DNA of 64,000 bases, taken from Schnuerera sp. xch1 (GTDB lineage: Bacteria; Bacillota; Clostridia; Tissierellales; Tepidimicrobiaceae). A program made the translations under genes and the position numbers. How positions within the stretch are numbered: the stretch's first letter is position 1; each line of letters begins with the position of its first letter. Shown here in pieces: positions 1 to 9,139 of this stretch. The stretch lies in NCBI RefSeq assembly GCF_019931165.1, contig NZ_JAIOUP010000001.1, positions 62,001 to 126,000 of the forward strand. The letters are read 5' to 3'. The notes beneath the pieces are model-generated. The model saw only the letters and a list, made by a program, of their open reading frames with translations, searched no databases and was not told the origin of the DNA.

Positions 1-308
1 AAGAGAAGCCTTCTCTACCAGTAGGTGAAATTGGGAAAGATGCTTTTGGAAAAGTACCTAATTTTATTGACAAAGGTATTAGAAAGAGAATAATTTGTGC
101 TATAGGAAAACAAGATATTGAACTTGATGGTATAATTCCAGTAGATGAGGGTATTACAATATTAGGTGGTAGCAGTGACCATATAATACTAGATGGCACT
201 GATAGTAAAATTAACTACAAAATTGGTGATAAGTTGAAATTTAAACTAACCTATTCAGGAATTCTAAGAGTTATGACATCTGAATATGTTAAAAAAGATA
301 TTACGTAG
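1..308 (+). CDS. Ornithine/alanine racemase family protein, C-terminal part (5' truncated)
   Basis: The reading frame is open from the window edge and ends at TAG 306-308, giving about 101 C-terminal residues. The segments 'ILGGSSDHIILD' and 'GILRVMTSEYV' resemble the C-terminal beta-barrel of the fold type III PLP racemases (alanine racemase N-terminal domain family, ornithine-racemase branch), which interconvert D- and L-amino acids. The PLP lysine and the N-terminal TIM barrel lie outside the window, so the assignment rests on the C-terminal pattern only. A hairpin follows directly after the stop. The exact substrate cannot be told from this fragment. Confidence 0.65.
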   Translation, partial: EKPSLPVGEIGKDAFGKVPNFIDKGIRKRIICAIGKQDIELDGIIPVDEGITILGGSSDHIILDGTDSKINYKIGDKLKFKLTYSGILRVMTSEYVKKDIT

Positions 309-333
309 AGGAGACTTTTGGTCTCCTATTTTA
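309..333 (+). terminator. Hairpin terminator after the racemase-like gene
   Basis: AGGAGAC (309-315) pairs with GTCTCCT (321-327) around a 5-nt loop, followed by ATTTTA. The stem is 7 bp and begins just after the stop codon. The U-run is short, so it is a modest intrinsic terminator. Confidence 0.6.
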
Positions 334-411
334 CTATGCTAATTGACTACATATATTATTTATTATATTATAATGTATAATGGCAATTCAATTAACGAAT
401 AGGTGAAAATA

Positions 412-1737
412 ATGGATTTATTTACTTTAAACATGGAAAATCAATTAAAAGAAGAAGCTCCTTTGGCAGATAGGATGAGACCAAGAACAATAAGTGAATT
501 TGTTGGGCAGTCTCATATATTAGCTGATGGAAAATTCTTAAATAGAGCTATAAAAGCAGATAGAATTAATTCTATGATATTATACGGGCCACCAGGAACT
601 GGAAAGACAACTTTAGCTATGATAATAGCTAACTCGACTAATAGAAATTTTGAAAAGCTATCAGCAGTAACTTCAGGAGTAAAGGATATAAGAGAAGTAA
701 TCAATAAGGCTGAAGAAAATTTAAAACTTTATAATAAAAGAACTATTCTTTTTATAGACGAAATTCATAGATTTAACAAGTCCCAACAGGATGCATTGCT
801 TCCTTTTGTGGAAAGAGGGATTATTATATTAATTGGAGCGACCACAGAAAATCCATACTTTGAAGTAAATAAAGCTTTATTATCCAGAATGATGGTAATA
901 CCTTTATATTCTCTTTCAAGAGATGGTATATTAAAATTGATTAAAAAGGCTTTAGAAGATAAAAGTAGAGGTTTAGGAAAATATAAAGTCAATATAAGTA
1001 AGGAAGCTATTGATTATTTGATAACAATATCCAATGGAGACGGAAGAGTGGCGTTAAACTCATTAGAGATAGCTGTGTTATCGACGCCTAAGGACGATGA
1101 AAGTATAATTAACATAGATTTGGACACAATAAAAGAATCCATACTGGTGAAAGCTGCAAAATATGATAAAGGTGGAGATGAACATTACGATACTATTTCC
1201 GCTTTTATAAAAAGTATGAGAGGTTCAGACCCAAATGCTACACTATATTGGTTAGCGAAGATGATAAATGCAGGTGAAGATCCTAAGTTTATTGCTAGAA
1301 GAATAATAATTTGTGCTTCAGAGGATGTGGGTAATGCTGATCCTCAGGCTTTAAATATTGCTGTATCAGCTTTCAATGCTGTCAATGTAATAGGTATGCC
1401 CGAAGGTAGAATAATATTAGCACAAGCAGCTACTTATATTGCCTGTGCACCAAAGAGTAATGCAGCTTATGTTGGCATAAATAAGGCCTTGGATGATATT
1501 AAAAATAAAGCTATTGGCAAAGTACCTACTCATTTAAAAGATGCTTCATATAAAGGAGCGGCAAATTTAGGATATGGAAAAGGATATAGGTATCCTCATG
1601 ATTATGAAAATGCATATATAAAACAACTATATTTACCTTACGAATTTAAAGATGTTAAGTATTATGAACCAACAGAAAATGGATATGAAAAAAGAATAAA
1701 AGAACATCTATATAAATTATTTGACAAAAGGGATTGA
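412..1737 (+). CDS. rarA: Replication-associated recombination protein A (RarA/MgsA), AAA+ ATPase
   Basis: The 441-residue protein is a clamp-loader-like AAA+ ATPase of the RarA/MgsA/WRNIP1 family, which acts at stalled replication forks. Walker A is GPPGTGKT at about residues 59-66 and Walker B with DEIH at about 116-119. The C-terminal half carries the family's tetramerisation region ('[14 protein letters not shown]', '[12 protein letters not shown]'). ATG 412 is preferred over an upstream in-frame GTG at 403, because AGGTG at 401-405 sits six bases before it and would overlap the GTG. In Bacillus rarA lies near the cymR-alaS region, and here it also precedes that block. The -35 box of the asnS promoter is embedded in its last codons. 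Confidence 0.95.
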   Translation: MDLFTLNMENQLKEEAPLADRMRPRTISEFVGQSHILADGKFLNRAIKADRINSMILYGPPGTGKTTLAMIIANSTNRNFEKLSAVTSGVKDIREVINKAEENLKLYNKRTILFIDEIHRFNKSQQDALLPFVERGIIILIGATTENPYFEVNKALLSRMMVIPLYSLSRDGILKLIKKALEDKSRGLGKYKVNISKEAIDYLITISNGDGRVALNSLEIAVLSTPKDDESIINIDLDTIKESILVKAAKYDKGGDEHYDTISAFIKSMRGSDPNATLYWLAKMINAGEDPKFIARRIIICASEDVGNADPQALNIAVSAFNAVNVIGMPEGRIILAQAATYIACAPKSNAAYVGINKALDDIKNKAIGKVPTHLKDASYKGAANLGYGKGYRYPHDYENAYIKQLYLPYEFKDVKYYEPTENGYEKRIKEHLYKLFDKRD

Positions 1738-1749
1738 ACTAATTATAAT
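1721..1749 (+). promoter_or_regulatory. Sigma-A promoter for the asnS T-box leader
   Basis: TTGACA at 1721-1726 and TATAAT at 1744-1749 are separated by 17 bases, a perfect consensus promoter. The -35 lies inside the 3' end of rarA and the -10 just after its stop. The predicted transcript begins near 1756, immediately before the T-box leader. Confidence 0.85.
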
Positions 1750-1756
1750 ATTATAA

Positions 1757-2010
1757 AGCTCATATGAACAGTGATAGGAAGAGTAGATATAAGATGTAGT
1801 CTAAGGGAGTCGGGAACAGTGGGAACCTGATACGAAACTTATATTGAAGAACATCCTTGAGTTTCTAACCGAAATTTTTAAAAAGTAGGCTTAGACGGAA
1901 TCATACCGTTATATATGAAATACATAAAATGTGTAATTAAGTGGCTATTTTAGCAATTAGGGTGGTACCGCGATCTTTCGTCCCTTGGGGATGAAGGATT
2001 TTTTATTTTT
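1757..2010 (+). promoter_or_regulatory. T-box riboswitch, asparagine-type leader of asnS
   Basis: The T-box core AGGGTGGTACCGCG is at 1959-1972. It is followed by a terminator whose arms 1973-1984 and 1988-1999 pair over 12 bp with two wobbles and lead into a T-run to about 2010. In Stem I the sequence GAAG-AAC-A places a candidate specifier codon AAC (Asn) at 1850-1852, which agrees with the downstream gene. In this family uncharged cognate tRNA pairs with the specifier and the T-box bulge, favours the antiterminator, and so allows transcription of asnS. The specifier position is read by eye. Confidence 0.9.
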
Positions 2011-2037
2011 GTAATCAATAAGAGAGGAGTGTTATAT

Positions 2038-3426
2038 ATGAAAGTAATAATAAAAGAGATTTTTAAAAACCCAGACCAATTTTTAAATAAAGAAATTATA
2101 GTTCAAGGATGGATTAGAACATTAAGATCATCAAAAAAGTTAGGTTTTATAGAGGTTAATGATGGTACTTTCTTTACCAATTTACAAATAGTTTTTGATG
2201 AGAGGTTAGAAAACTTTAAAGAAGTCGAGAAATTTTCTATCAGCAGTGCAATTGAAGTAAGAGGAAAATTAGTGGAAACTAATGGAGCAAAGCAACCTTT
2301 TGAGATTCATGCAGAAGAAATTAAATTGGAAGCTAATTCTAATAAGGATTATCCTTTACAGAAAAAAAGACACACCTTTGAATATTTAAGGAGTATTGCA
2401 CATTTAAGGCCAAGGAGCAATACTTTTAATGCAGTGTTTAGAGTTAGATCTTTAATTGCTTATGCTATCCATAAATTCTTTCAAGAAAGGGATTTTATTT
2501 ATGTTCATACTCCAATTATAACTGGCAGTGATGCTGAAGGTGCAGGAGAGATGTTTAATGTTACAACTCTTGATTTTACAAATGTACCTTTGACTGATGA
2601 AAATAAAATAGATTATTCTAAAGATTTTTTTGGAAAGGAAACTAATTTAACAGTAAGTGGACAACTAGAAGCAGAAGCGTTTGCTTTAGCTTTTAAAAAT
2701 GTCTATACTTTTGGTCCTACATTTAGGGCAGAAAACTCCAATACCCCAAGACATGCAGCAGAATTTTGGATGATAGAACCAGAGATAGCTTTTGCTGATT
2801 TAACTGATGATAGAAACCTCGCGGAGGATATGATGAAATATATTATTAAATATGTAATGGAAAATGCAGAAGAGGAGATGAAATTTTTCAATTCTTTTAT
2901 AGATAAAAGTCTAATAAAGAGATTAGAAAACATCGTGAATTCAGATTTTGGTTGTATCACGTATACAGAAGCAGTTGATATTCTCAAGAAGTCAAAAGAA
3001 AAGTTTGAATATCCTGTAGAATGGGGTATAGATTTACAAACTGAACATGAAAGATATATCTCCGAAAAGGTATTTAAAAAGCCTGTATTTGTAGTAGATT
3101 ACCCTAAAGATATTAAAGCATTTTATATGCGTTTAAATAATGATGAGAAAACTGTAGCGGCTATGGATCTACTTGTTCCAGGGGTTGGTGAGATAATAGG
3201 AGGGAGTCAGAGGGAAGAAAGATTGGATATTTTGGAAAGAAGGATTGAAGAAATGGGAATGGATAAAAAAGATTACTGGTGGTACTTGGAATTAAGAAAA
3301 TATGGTGGAACGAAACATGCAGGTTTCGGATTAGGCTTTGAAAGAGCAATAATGTATTTAACAGGTATGAATAATATTAGAGACATAATCCCTTTCCCAA
3401 GAACAGTAAAATCTGCAGAATTTTAA
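2038..3426 (+). CDS. asnS: Asparaginyl-tRNA synthetase
   Basis: This 462-residue class IIb aminoacyl-tRNA synthetase charges tRNA-Asn with asparagine. It has an N-terminal OB-fold anticodon-binding domain (about residues 1-110, '[23 protein letters not shown]') and a class II catalytic domain. Motif 2 is around '[24 protein letters not shown]' in part, and motif 3 is '[15 protein letters not shown]' near the C-terminus. The subtype fits AsnRS and the T-box specifier is an Asn codon. ATG 2038 follows GAGGAG at 2024-2029 with a proper gap; an in-frame GTG at 2029 overlaps that site. A long AT-rich gap and a new promoter separate it from leuS. Confidence 0.96.
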   Translation: MKVIIKEIFKNPDQFLNKEIIVQGWIRTLRSSKKLGFIEVNDGTFFTNLQIVFDERLENFKEVEKFSISSAIEVRGKLVETNGAKQPFEIHAEEIKLEANSNKDYPLQKKRHTFEYLRSIAHLRPRSNTFNAVFRVRSLIAYAIHKFFQERDFIYVHTPIITGSDAEGAGEMFNVTTLDFTNVPLTDENKIDYSKDFFGKETNLTVSGQLEAEAFALAFKNVYTFGPTFRAENSNTPRHAAEFWMIEPEIAFADLTDDRNLAEDMMKYIIKYVMENAEEEMKFFNSFIDKSLIKRLENIVNSDFGCITYTEAVDILKKSKEKFEYPVEWGIDLQTEHERYISEKVFKKPVFVVDYPKDIKAFYMRLNNDEKTVAAMDLLVPGVGEIIGGSQREERLDILERRIEEMGMDKKDYWWYLELRKYGGTKHAGFGLGFERAIMYLTGMNNIRDIIPFPRTVKSAEF

Positions 3427-3467
3427 TGAAAGTTAGGATAAAATTTAGTAGTTAATCCATTAATTCC

Positions 3468-3496
3468 TTGATTTAATTTGTTATATCTGCTATAAT
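3468..3496 (+). promoter_or_regulatory. Sigma-A promoter for the leuS T-box leader
   Basis: TTGATT at 3468-3473 and TATAAT at 3491-3496 are 17 bases apart. The predicted start near 3503 lies just upstream of the conserved T-box leader. Confidence 0.8.
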
Positions 3497-3502
3497 ACAT
3501 GA

Positions 3503-3745
3503 TAAAATTAGATAAAAACTATGATAGAAAGTAGTAAGCTTGAAGATTAATTTTAGAGAGCTGTTGGATGGTGGAAAACAGTATAATCAAAGCTGAACTC
3601 GTTCTTAAGTTGTCAAAGTGAAGTCTAGTAGCTTTAACCGGTTAAATGCCGTTATTATTTTAAGAGGATAGATTATTCTATCAATTAGGGTGGTACCGCG
3701 GAAATTACCTTTCGTCTCTATTTTGACGAAAGGTTTTATTTTATA
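3503..3745 (+). promoter_or_regulatory. T-box riboswitch, leucine-type leader of leuS
   Basis: The T-box core AGGGTGGTACCGCG is at 3687-3700. A 10-bp terminator stem follows, ACCTTTCGTC (3707-3716) with GACGAAAGGT (3725-3734), then a T-rich run to about 3744. In the specifier region 'TGAACTCG' gives a candidate leucine codon CTC at 3598-3600, which agrees with leuS downstream. Uncharged tRNA-Leu is expected to promote readthrough. The Stem I apical region resembles that of the asnS leader. Confidence 0.92.
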
Positions 3746-3766
3746 GAAAATTAAGGAGGAGAAAAA

Positions 3767-6178
3767 GTGAAAGAATATAGACCAAATGAAATTGAAGAAA
3801 AGTGGCAAAATATTTGGGAACAGAAAAAAGTTTTTGAAACTAGTAACGATAAATTAAAAGATAAGTTTTATGCTTTAATTGAATTTCCTTATCCATCAGG
3901 GCAAGGGTTACATGTTGGACATCCAAGACCTTATACAGCATTAGATATTGTTTCGAGAAAAAGAAGACTTGAGGGATATAATGTGTTATTCCCAATTGGT
4001 TGGGATGCTTTTGGATTGCCTACTGAAAACTATGCAATTAAGCATAAAATCCATCCAAAAGAAGTTACTAAAAAGAATGTTGCAAGATTTAAAAGCCAAT
4101 TAAAGTCTATCGGTTTTTCTTTTGATTGGTCTAAAGAAATAAATACTACAGACCCTGATTATTATAAATGGACACAGTGGATATTTTTGAAATTGTTTGA
4201 AAATGGATTAGCTTATAAACAAGAAATTCCTATTAACTGGTGTACCTCTTGTAAAATTGGCCTTGCAAATGAAGAAGTAGTAGGAGGTACTTGTGAACGT
4301 TGTGGGGGAGAAGTTGTAAGAAAGGTTAAAAATCAGTGGATGTTAAAAATTACTGAGTATGCTGATAGATTGATTGATGATTTGGATTCGGTAGATTATC
4401 TAGATAAAATAAAAATACAACAGAAAAATTGGATAGGGCGCTCTAAAGGAATGGAAGTAGATTTTAGAATAGCTGGAAAAGATGAGGAATTGAAAGTGTT
4501 TACTACTCGACCGGACACATTATATGGAGCCACATATATGGTTGTTGCTGCAGAACATCCTTTGATTGAAAAGTATAAAGAGTTGATTATAAATATGGAT
4601 GAAATAAGAAAATATCAAAAATACGTTAGCAAGAAATCTGATTTTGAAAGAACTGAACTTTCAAAAGAAAAAACTGGTGTAGAAATTAAGGGATTAAAAG
4701 CAATTAATCCAGTTTCACAAAATGAAATACCTATTTGGATTTCTGACTATGTATTGATGAGTTATGGAACAGGTGCTATAATGGCCGTACCTGCTCATGA
4801 TAGTAGAGACTGGGAATTTGCTAAAAAGTTCAATTTACCTATAGTAGAAGTAGTTAAGGGTGGAAATGTTGAAAAAGAAGCTTTTACTGATACTGAATCA
4901 GGAATATTGGTTAATTCTGAATTAATAAATGGACTAGAAGTAGACGTGGCAAAGGAAAAAATAAGCAAGTGGCTAGAGACAAAAGGATTAGGGAAAAGAA
5001 CAACCAATTACAAATTAAGAGATTGGGTATTTTCTAGACAAAGATATTGGGGTGAACCTATACCATTGATCTATTGTGAAGAATGTGGATGGGTTCCTGT
5101 GCCTGAAGATGAATTACCTGTAAAATTGCCTGAAGTTGAAAATTATGAGCCAACTGAAAATGGAGAATCACCTTTGGCTAATATTACTGAATGGGTAGAA
5201 ACTTCATGCCCGAAATGTGGGAGAAAAGCTAGAAGAGAAACAGATACAATGCCTCAATGGGCAGGTTCTTCTTGGTATTTCTTAAGATATATAGATCCTC
5301 ATAATAGTAAAGGAATCGTTACTAAAGAAGATCTTGATTATTGGTTGCCTGTAGATTGGTATAATGGAGGAATGGAACATACTACATTGCATTTATTATA
5401 TTCAAGGTTTTGGCATAAATTTTTATATGACATAGGAGTAGTACCTACAAAGGAACCATATAGTAAAAGAACTTCCCATGGCATGATTTTAGGTGAGAAC
5501 AATGAAAAAATGTCTAAATCAAGAGGGAATGTGGTTAATCCTGATGATATTGTTGAAGAATATGGTGCAGATACCTTAAGGACATATGAGATGTTTATAG
5601 GGGATTTTGAAAAGAGTGTTCCTTGGTCTGAAAATGGTGTTAAAGGATGTAGAAGATTTTTAGAAAGAGTGTGGAGACTACAAAATATTGTAGTGCCTGG
5701 AGATAAGTATACAAAAAAACTAGAGACAAATATTCAAAAGACCATTAAAAAGGTAAGCGAAGATTATGAATCCTTAAAGTTTAATACAGCTATTGCAGCA
5801 TTAATGACACTATTAAATGATTTTAATGATTTTGGTAAGATAACTTATGCTGATTTTAAAACATATTTGATATTGTTGAATCCAGTGGCACCTCATATAA
5901 CAGAGGAGTTATGGGAAATTATTGGACTAAAAGGTATGTTGAATGAAAGTCAATGGCCTCAATACGACGAAGATAAAGCTAAAGATGAAGTTATAGATAT
6001 GCCGGTTCAAGTTAATGGAAAGGTTAGAGGTACTATTGTTGTAAGTATAGATGATACTCAAGACATAGCAAGAGATAAGGTAAAAGAAAATAAGAATATA
6101 ATGAAATATATAGAGGGGAAACAGATAGTAAAAGAGATATTTATAATCGGGAAAATATATAATATAGTTGTAAAATAG
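3767..6178 (+). CDS. leuS: Leucyl-tRNA synthetase
   Basis: This 803-residue class I synthetase charges tRNA-Leu. The HIGH-type motif is HVGH near residue 45 ('[11 protein letters not shown]'), and the KMSKS loop is intact ('KMSKSRGN') near residue 580. Two Cys pairs ('[18 protein letters not shown]', 'CERCGG') form a zinc-ribbon-like module, and the middle region is the CP1 editing domain, with '[14 protein letters not shown]' and '[12 protein letters not shown]' typical of LeuRS. The C-terminal '[11 protein letters not shown]' is characteristic. GTG 3767 follows AAGGAGGA at 3753-3760. It is transcribed through its own T-box. Confidence 0.97.
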   Translation: MKEYRPNEIEEKWQNIWEQKKVFETSNDKLKDKFYALIEFPYPSGQGLHVGHPRPYTALDIVSRKRRLEGYNVLFPIGWDAFGLPTENYAIKHKIHPKEVTKKNVARFKSQLKSIGFSFDWSKEINTTDPDYYKWTQWIFLKLFENGLAYKQEIPINWCTSCKIGLANEEVVGGTCERCGGEVVRKVKNQWMLKITEYADRLIDDLDSVDYLDKIKIQQKNWIGRSKGMEVDFRIAGKDEELKVFTTRPDTLYGATYMVVAAEHPLIEKYKELIINMDEIRKYQKYVSKKSDFERTELSKEKTGVEIKGLKAINPVSQNEIPIWISDYVLMSYGTGAIMAVPAHDSRDWEFAKKFNLPIVEVVKGGNVEKEAFTDTESGILVNSELINGLEVDVAKEKISKWLETKGLGKRTTNYKLRDWVFSRQRYWGEPIPLIYCEECGWVPVPEDELPVKLPEVENYEPTENGESPLANITEWVETSCPKCGRKARRETDTMPQWAGSSWYFLRYIDPHNSKGIVTKEDLDYWLPVDWYNGGMEHTTLHLLYSRFWHKFLYDIGVVPTKEPYSKRTSHGMILGENNEKMSKSRGNVVNPDDIVEEYGADTLRTYEMFIGDFEKSVPWSENGVKGCRRFLERVWRLQNIVVPGDKYTKKLETNIQKTIKKVSEDYESLKFNTAIAALMTLLNDFNDFGKITYADFKTYLILLNPVAPHITEELWEIIGLKGMLNESQWPQYDEDKAKDEVIDMPVQVNGKVRGTIVVSIDDTQDIARDKVKENKNIMKYIEGKQIVKEIFIIGKIYNIVVK

Positions 6179-6192
6179 ATGAATATGAAGTA

Positions 6193-6226
6193 CAGCTTTG
6201 CTATACGAATTCGTATAGCAAAGCTG
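6193..6226 (+). repeat. 34-bp perfect palindrome after leuS
   Basis: Two 17-base arms meet with no spacer, the left arm starting CAGCTTTGC and the centre being CGAATTCG. In RNA this would be a very stable hairpin. It starts 14 bases after the leuS stop but is followed by CTAGAAGAAATTTT rather than a T-run. It may be a leuS 3' stabiliser or inefficient terminator, or a DNA-binding site. Confidence 0.75.
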
Positions 6227-6368
6227 CTAGAAGAAATTTTGTAATAAGTTTAAAATAATTATAGATAATACTGGTTATATTAATAGAGTATTTGCTAAAG
6301 CAATCCTATCTCAGGGTTGAATTTAGGGATAAATTGTTTAAGAAATATGATTATATTTTTAAAGAAAA

Positions 6369-6397
6369 TTATTTTTTTATTACTAATATGATATAAT
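6369..6397 (+). promoter_or_regulatory. Possible promoter of the L-threonine dehydrogenase gene
   Basis: TATAAT lies at 6392-6397, 42 bases before the start codon. The matching -35 position (6369-6374, TTATTT) is weak. The remaining leuS-tdh gap (6227-6368) is AT-rich and shows no element I recognise. Confidence 0.4.
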
Positions 6398-6438
6398 GAT
6401 ATTGAACAACCGATTTAAAATTAGTGGAGGTGTATCAA

Positions 6439-7395
6439 ATGAGAAAAATCTTAGTTACTGGTGCATTAGGTCAAATTGGTTCAGAATTAACTATGAATTT
6501 AAGAGATATTTATGGTGCTGAAAATGTAATAGCTAGTAGTAGGAGAGCTAAAGAAGGACATGAAGAGCTTATGGAGTCGGGAGCTTTTGAAATCGTTAAT
6601 GTTACTGATAGCAAACAAATTGCAGACGCTGTAAAAAAACACAAAGTAGATACTATTGTTCACCTTGCTGCACTATTATCTGCTGTAGGAGAGCAAAAAC
6701 CTGCACAGGCTTGGAATGTAAACATGAATGGACTTTACAATATATTAGAGGTAGCAAGAGAAGAAGGCTGTTCTGTATTTACACCAAGCTCTATAGCTGT
6801 TTTTGGCGATTCTACACCAAAAGATAGTACACCACAGGATACAATTCAAAGGCCAAATACTATGTATGGAGTTACAAAAGTAGCTGGAGAATTGCTATGC
6901 GATTATTACTATCATAAATTTGGCGTCGACACTAGAGGAGTTCGTTTCCCTGGGTTAATATCTTATAAAACTTTACCAGGTGGTGGTACTACAGACTATG
7001 CAGTACATATATATTATGATGCATTAAAAAATAAGAAATACACAAGTTTTATTGATAAAGGAACTAAAATGGATATGATGTATATGCCAGATGCTTTGAA
7101 TGCGATAACACAGCTTCTAGAAGCTGATCCATCAAAACTTATTCATAGAAATGCATTTAATGTTACTGCAATGAGCTTTGATCCAGAAGAGATTGCTGCA
7201 TCAATCAAGAAAGAGATACCGGAATTTGAATTGGATTATGATGTAGATCCAGTAAGACAGTCTATAGCAGATTCATGGCCTAACTCATTAGATGATACTG
7301 CCGCAAGAGAAGAATGGGGTTGGAAACCAGAATTTGACTTAGATTCTATGACAAAGGATATGTTAGAAAAACTAAAAATTAAATTAGGAATTTAG
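6439..7395 (+). CDS. SDR-type L-threonine 3-dehydrogenase (NAD-dependent epimerase/dehydratase family)
   Basis: The 318-residue extended short-chain dehydrogenase has an N-terminal Rossmann motif (GALGQIG, residues about 8-14) and the catalytic Tyr-x3-Lys as YGVTK near residue 140. The combination 'VRFPGLIS', 'PGGGTTDYAV' and 'MDMMYMPDA' is typical of the short-chain L-threonine 3-dehydrogenases, which oxidise threonine to 2-amino-3-ketobutyrate with NAD+. They differ from the zinc-dependent Tdh. ATG 6439 follows GTGGAGG. No kbl (2-amino-3-ketobutyrate CoA ligase) gene is adjacent, so the next pathway step must be encoded elsewhere. The gene appears monocistronic, with its own promoter and terminator. 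Confidence 0.82.
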   Translation: MRKILVTGALGQIGSELTMNLRDIYGAENVIASSRRAKEGHEELMESGAFEIVNVTDSKQIADAVKKHKVDTIVHLAALLSAVGEQKPAQAWNVNMNGLYNILEVAREEGCSVFTPSSIAVFGDSTPKDSTPQDTIQRPNTMYGVTKVAGELLCDYYYHKFGVDTRGVRFPGLISYKTLPGGGTTDYAVHIYYDALKNKKYTSFIDKGTKMDMMYMPDALNAITQLLEADPSKLIHRNAFNVTAMSFDPEEIAASIKKEIPEFELDYDVDPVRQSIADSWPNSLDDTAAREEWGWKPEFDLDSMTKDMLEKLKIKLGI

Positions 7396-7425
7396 TATAT
7401 AAATTGAGAAAAGTAGACTTTCATG

Positions 7426-7475
7426 AAATACACCTTAAAGTTAGACAATAAGTTTAACTTTTGAGGTGTATTTTT
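7426..7475 (+). terminator. Terminator after the threonine dehydrogenase gene
   Basis: AAATACACCT (from 7426) pairs with AGGTGTATTT, extended inward by TTAAAGTTA/TAACTTTTG, and ends in ATTTTTG. It is a long stem with a T-run. Confidence 0.75.
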
Positions 7476-7609
7476 GTATGACTAAATCTAATGTTAAGAG
7501 ATGATAGGATTACTATCTTGTATAATAAAACCTAAAATGATTAGCATATATCGAAATTTTTTAGATAAATATAATGTATGAGGAGTAGTTTAGAGGAGGT
7601 ATTTTTTAA

Positions 7610-8674
7610 TTGAAAAGTATAATTCTTTGTGGTGGAAAAGGTACGAGGCTACAACCTATTACTTATACAATTCCGAAGCAATTGATTCCAATAGCCAATA
7701 AACCATTAATTGTTTACATCATAGAACTACTTTTAGATTCAGGTATAGATGAAATAGCAATTGTGATAAATAATAACAATAAAGTAAAATTTCAAAGAGT
7801 TTTAAATCAATATTTTACAAATGACTTTGAATACATTATTCAAGATAATCCTAAAGGCATAGCCCATAGTCTTTTATTTTGCGAGGAATTTATTAATGAA
7901 GAAAAATTTATAGCAGTATTAGGAGATAATTCTTTTAATTCAAATTTAAAGAGTTTTATAGAAGACTTTATGAACAAGGAACAAAATTGTAAAATTCTAT
8001 TAAAAGAAGTAGACAGTCCAGAAAAGTACGGCATAGCTTATATTGGAAATAATAAAATAATAAATTTAGAGGAGAAGCCCAAAATAGCTTTTAGCAACCT
8101 AGCTATAACAGGATTATATGCTTTTGATAATAGTATATTTAGAGCTTCTAGAGAAATTCAACCATCTAACGGTGGAGAATATGAGATTACTGATGCTATT
8201 AAATGGCTTTTATTTAATGGGTATGATATAGGATATGAAATACTTAAAGGAAATTGGCGAGATGTAGGAAGCCCTATGAATGTGATTGAAGAAAATATAT
8301 ATAGACTGAATTTTATTGATGAATCCATAGTGGGAGAGATAGTAAATTCTCATATTTCTGGGAAAGTAACTCTTAGAAAGGGTTCAGTCATATATAATAG
8401 TATAGTGAGAGGCCCGGTAATTATTGGAGAAAATACTATTATTAAAAACTCATATATAGGACCGTATACATCAATAGGGAATGAAGTAAAAATAAACAAA
8501 ACAAATATTGAAAGTTCCATTATTTTAGATCGATGTACTATATTAGCAGTCCAAAATACTATTGATTATTCCATTTTAGGAGAATGTTCAACAGTTAGTA
8601 ATGAAAATGGATTGAAAAAGAGAAATAGATTAATTTTGGGAAAGGGTAGCAGAGTTTATTTACAGAATTCATAG
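7610..8674 (+). CDS. Glucose-1-phosphate thymidylyltransferase-like nucleotidyltransferase (long form)
   Basis: The 354-residue protein starts with the sugar-nucleotidyltransferase signature 'LCGGKGTRLQPIT', followed by 'PKQLIPIANKP'. These are the nucleotide-binding loop and catalytic lysine region of the RmlA/GlmU-type fold. Residues about 245-354 contain hexapeptide-like repeats (left-handed beta-helix), as in the long archaeal/Firmicute 'RfbA-like' enzymes. It should join a sugar 1-phosphate to a nucleoside triphosphate, but the sugar and base cannot be fixed from sequence alone. TTG 7610 is nine bases after AGAGGAGGT. No other sugar-nucleotide genes are adjacent, and terminators flank it. 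Confidence 0.75.
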   Translation: MKSIILCGGKGTRLQPITYTIPKQLIPIANKPLIVYIIELLLDSGIDEIAIVINNNNKVKFQRVLNQYFTNDFEYIIQDNPKGIAHSLLFCEEFINEEKFIAVLGDNSFNSNLKSFIEDFMNKEQNCKILLKEVDSPEKYGIAYIGNNKIINLEEKPKIAFSNLAITGLYAFDNSIFRASREIQPSNGGEYEITDAIKWLLFNGYDIGYEILKGNWRDVGSPMNVIEENIYRLNFIDESIVGEIVNSHISGKVTLRKGSVIYNSIVRGPVIIGENTIIKNSYIGPYTSIGNEVKINKTNIESSIILDRCTILAVQNTIDYSILGECSTVSNENGLKKRNRLILGKGSRVYLQNS

Positions 8675-8676
8675 TG

Positions 8677-8720
8677 TAAACCTTTGTCAAATAAATTTGA
8701 CAGAGGTTTATTTATTTTTA
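8677..8720 (+). terminator. Terminator after the nucleotidyltransferase gene
   Basis: TAAACCTTTGTCAAAT pairs with ATTTGACAGAGGTTTA (to 8710) with one mismatch, and a T-rich tail follows. The stem starts three bases past the stop. Confidence 0.8.
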
Positions 8721-8860
8721 TTATTCTTAAAGATAAATTTGTAACATTATACACCATAACAACATAAAATTTATTTAATATATACTAAATATTTTATAAA
8801 AACGCGTAACTTCTATCTTTATAAGAGAATATGTTTATAATATGAAAGGGAGTGAATATT

Positions 8861-9139
8861 GTGAGATTGAATTATAAATATTATATTTGTGTATTTACAT
8901 CAAAAAATATAGCAGTTTATACATTATCTTTTTTAGAAAAATCAGGGTATAAAAATTTCCAGCTTGTATCCACACCTTGTGAAATAAAAGCTGGATGCAG
9001 TTATTCTATTAAATTCAATAATTTAAAGTATTTAGATATCCTAAAAGAGGAAACAGAAAAAATAGGAGTTAAAGTAGAAAAAATTTATTTAATTGAAAGA
9101 AAAGATGGAAAAAGAACTATACAAAAATTAACTATTTAA
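8861..9139 (+). CDS. DUF3343 family protein (putative Se/S carrier-like)
   Basis: This 92-residue protein has the DUF3343 pattern: a hydrophobic start, 'AVYTLSFLEKSGYKNFQLVSTPCEI', then 'AGCSYSIKF'. Members are small cytoplasmic proteins, in other genomes often next to selenium or cysteine metabolism genes, and are described as putative Se/S carriers. The function is not established, and no selenium gene is nearby here. GTG 8861 is preferred over GTG 8852 because AAAGGGAG at 8844-8851 fits it better. Its stop overlaps by 8 bp the end of the convergent gene on the other strand, so no bidirectional terminator lies between them. Confidence 0.7.
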   Translation: MRLNYKYYICVFTSKNIAVYTLSFLEKSGYKNFQLVSTPCEIKAGCSYSIKFNNLKYLDILKEETEKIGVKVEKIYLIERKDGKRTIQKLTI

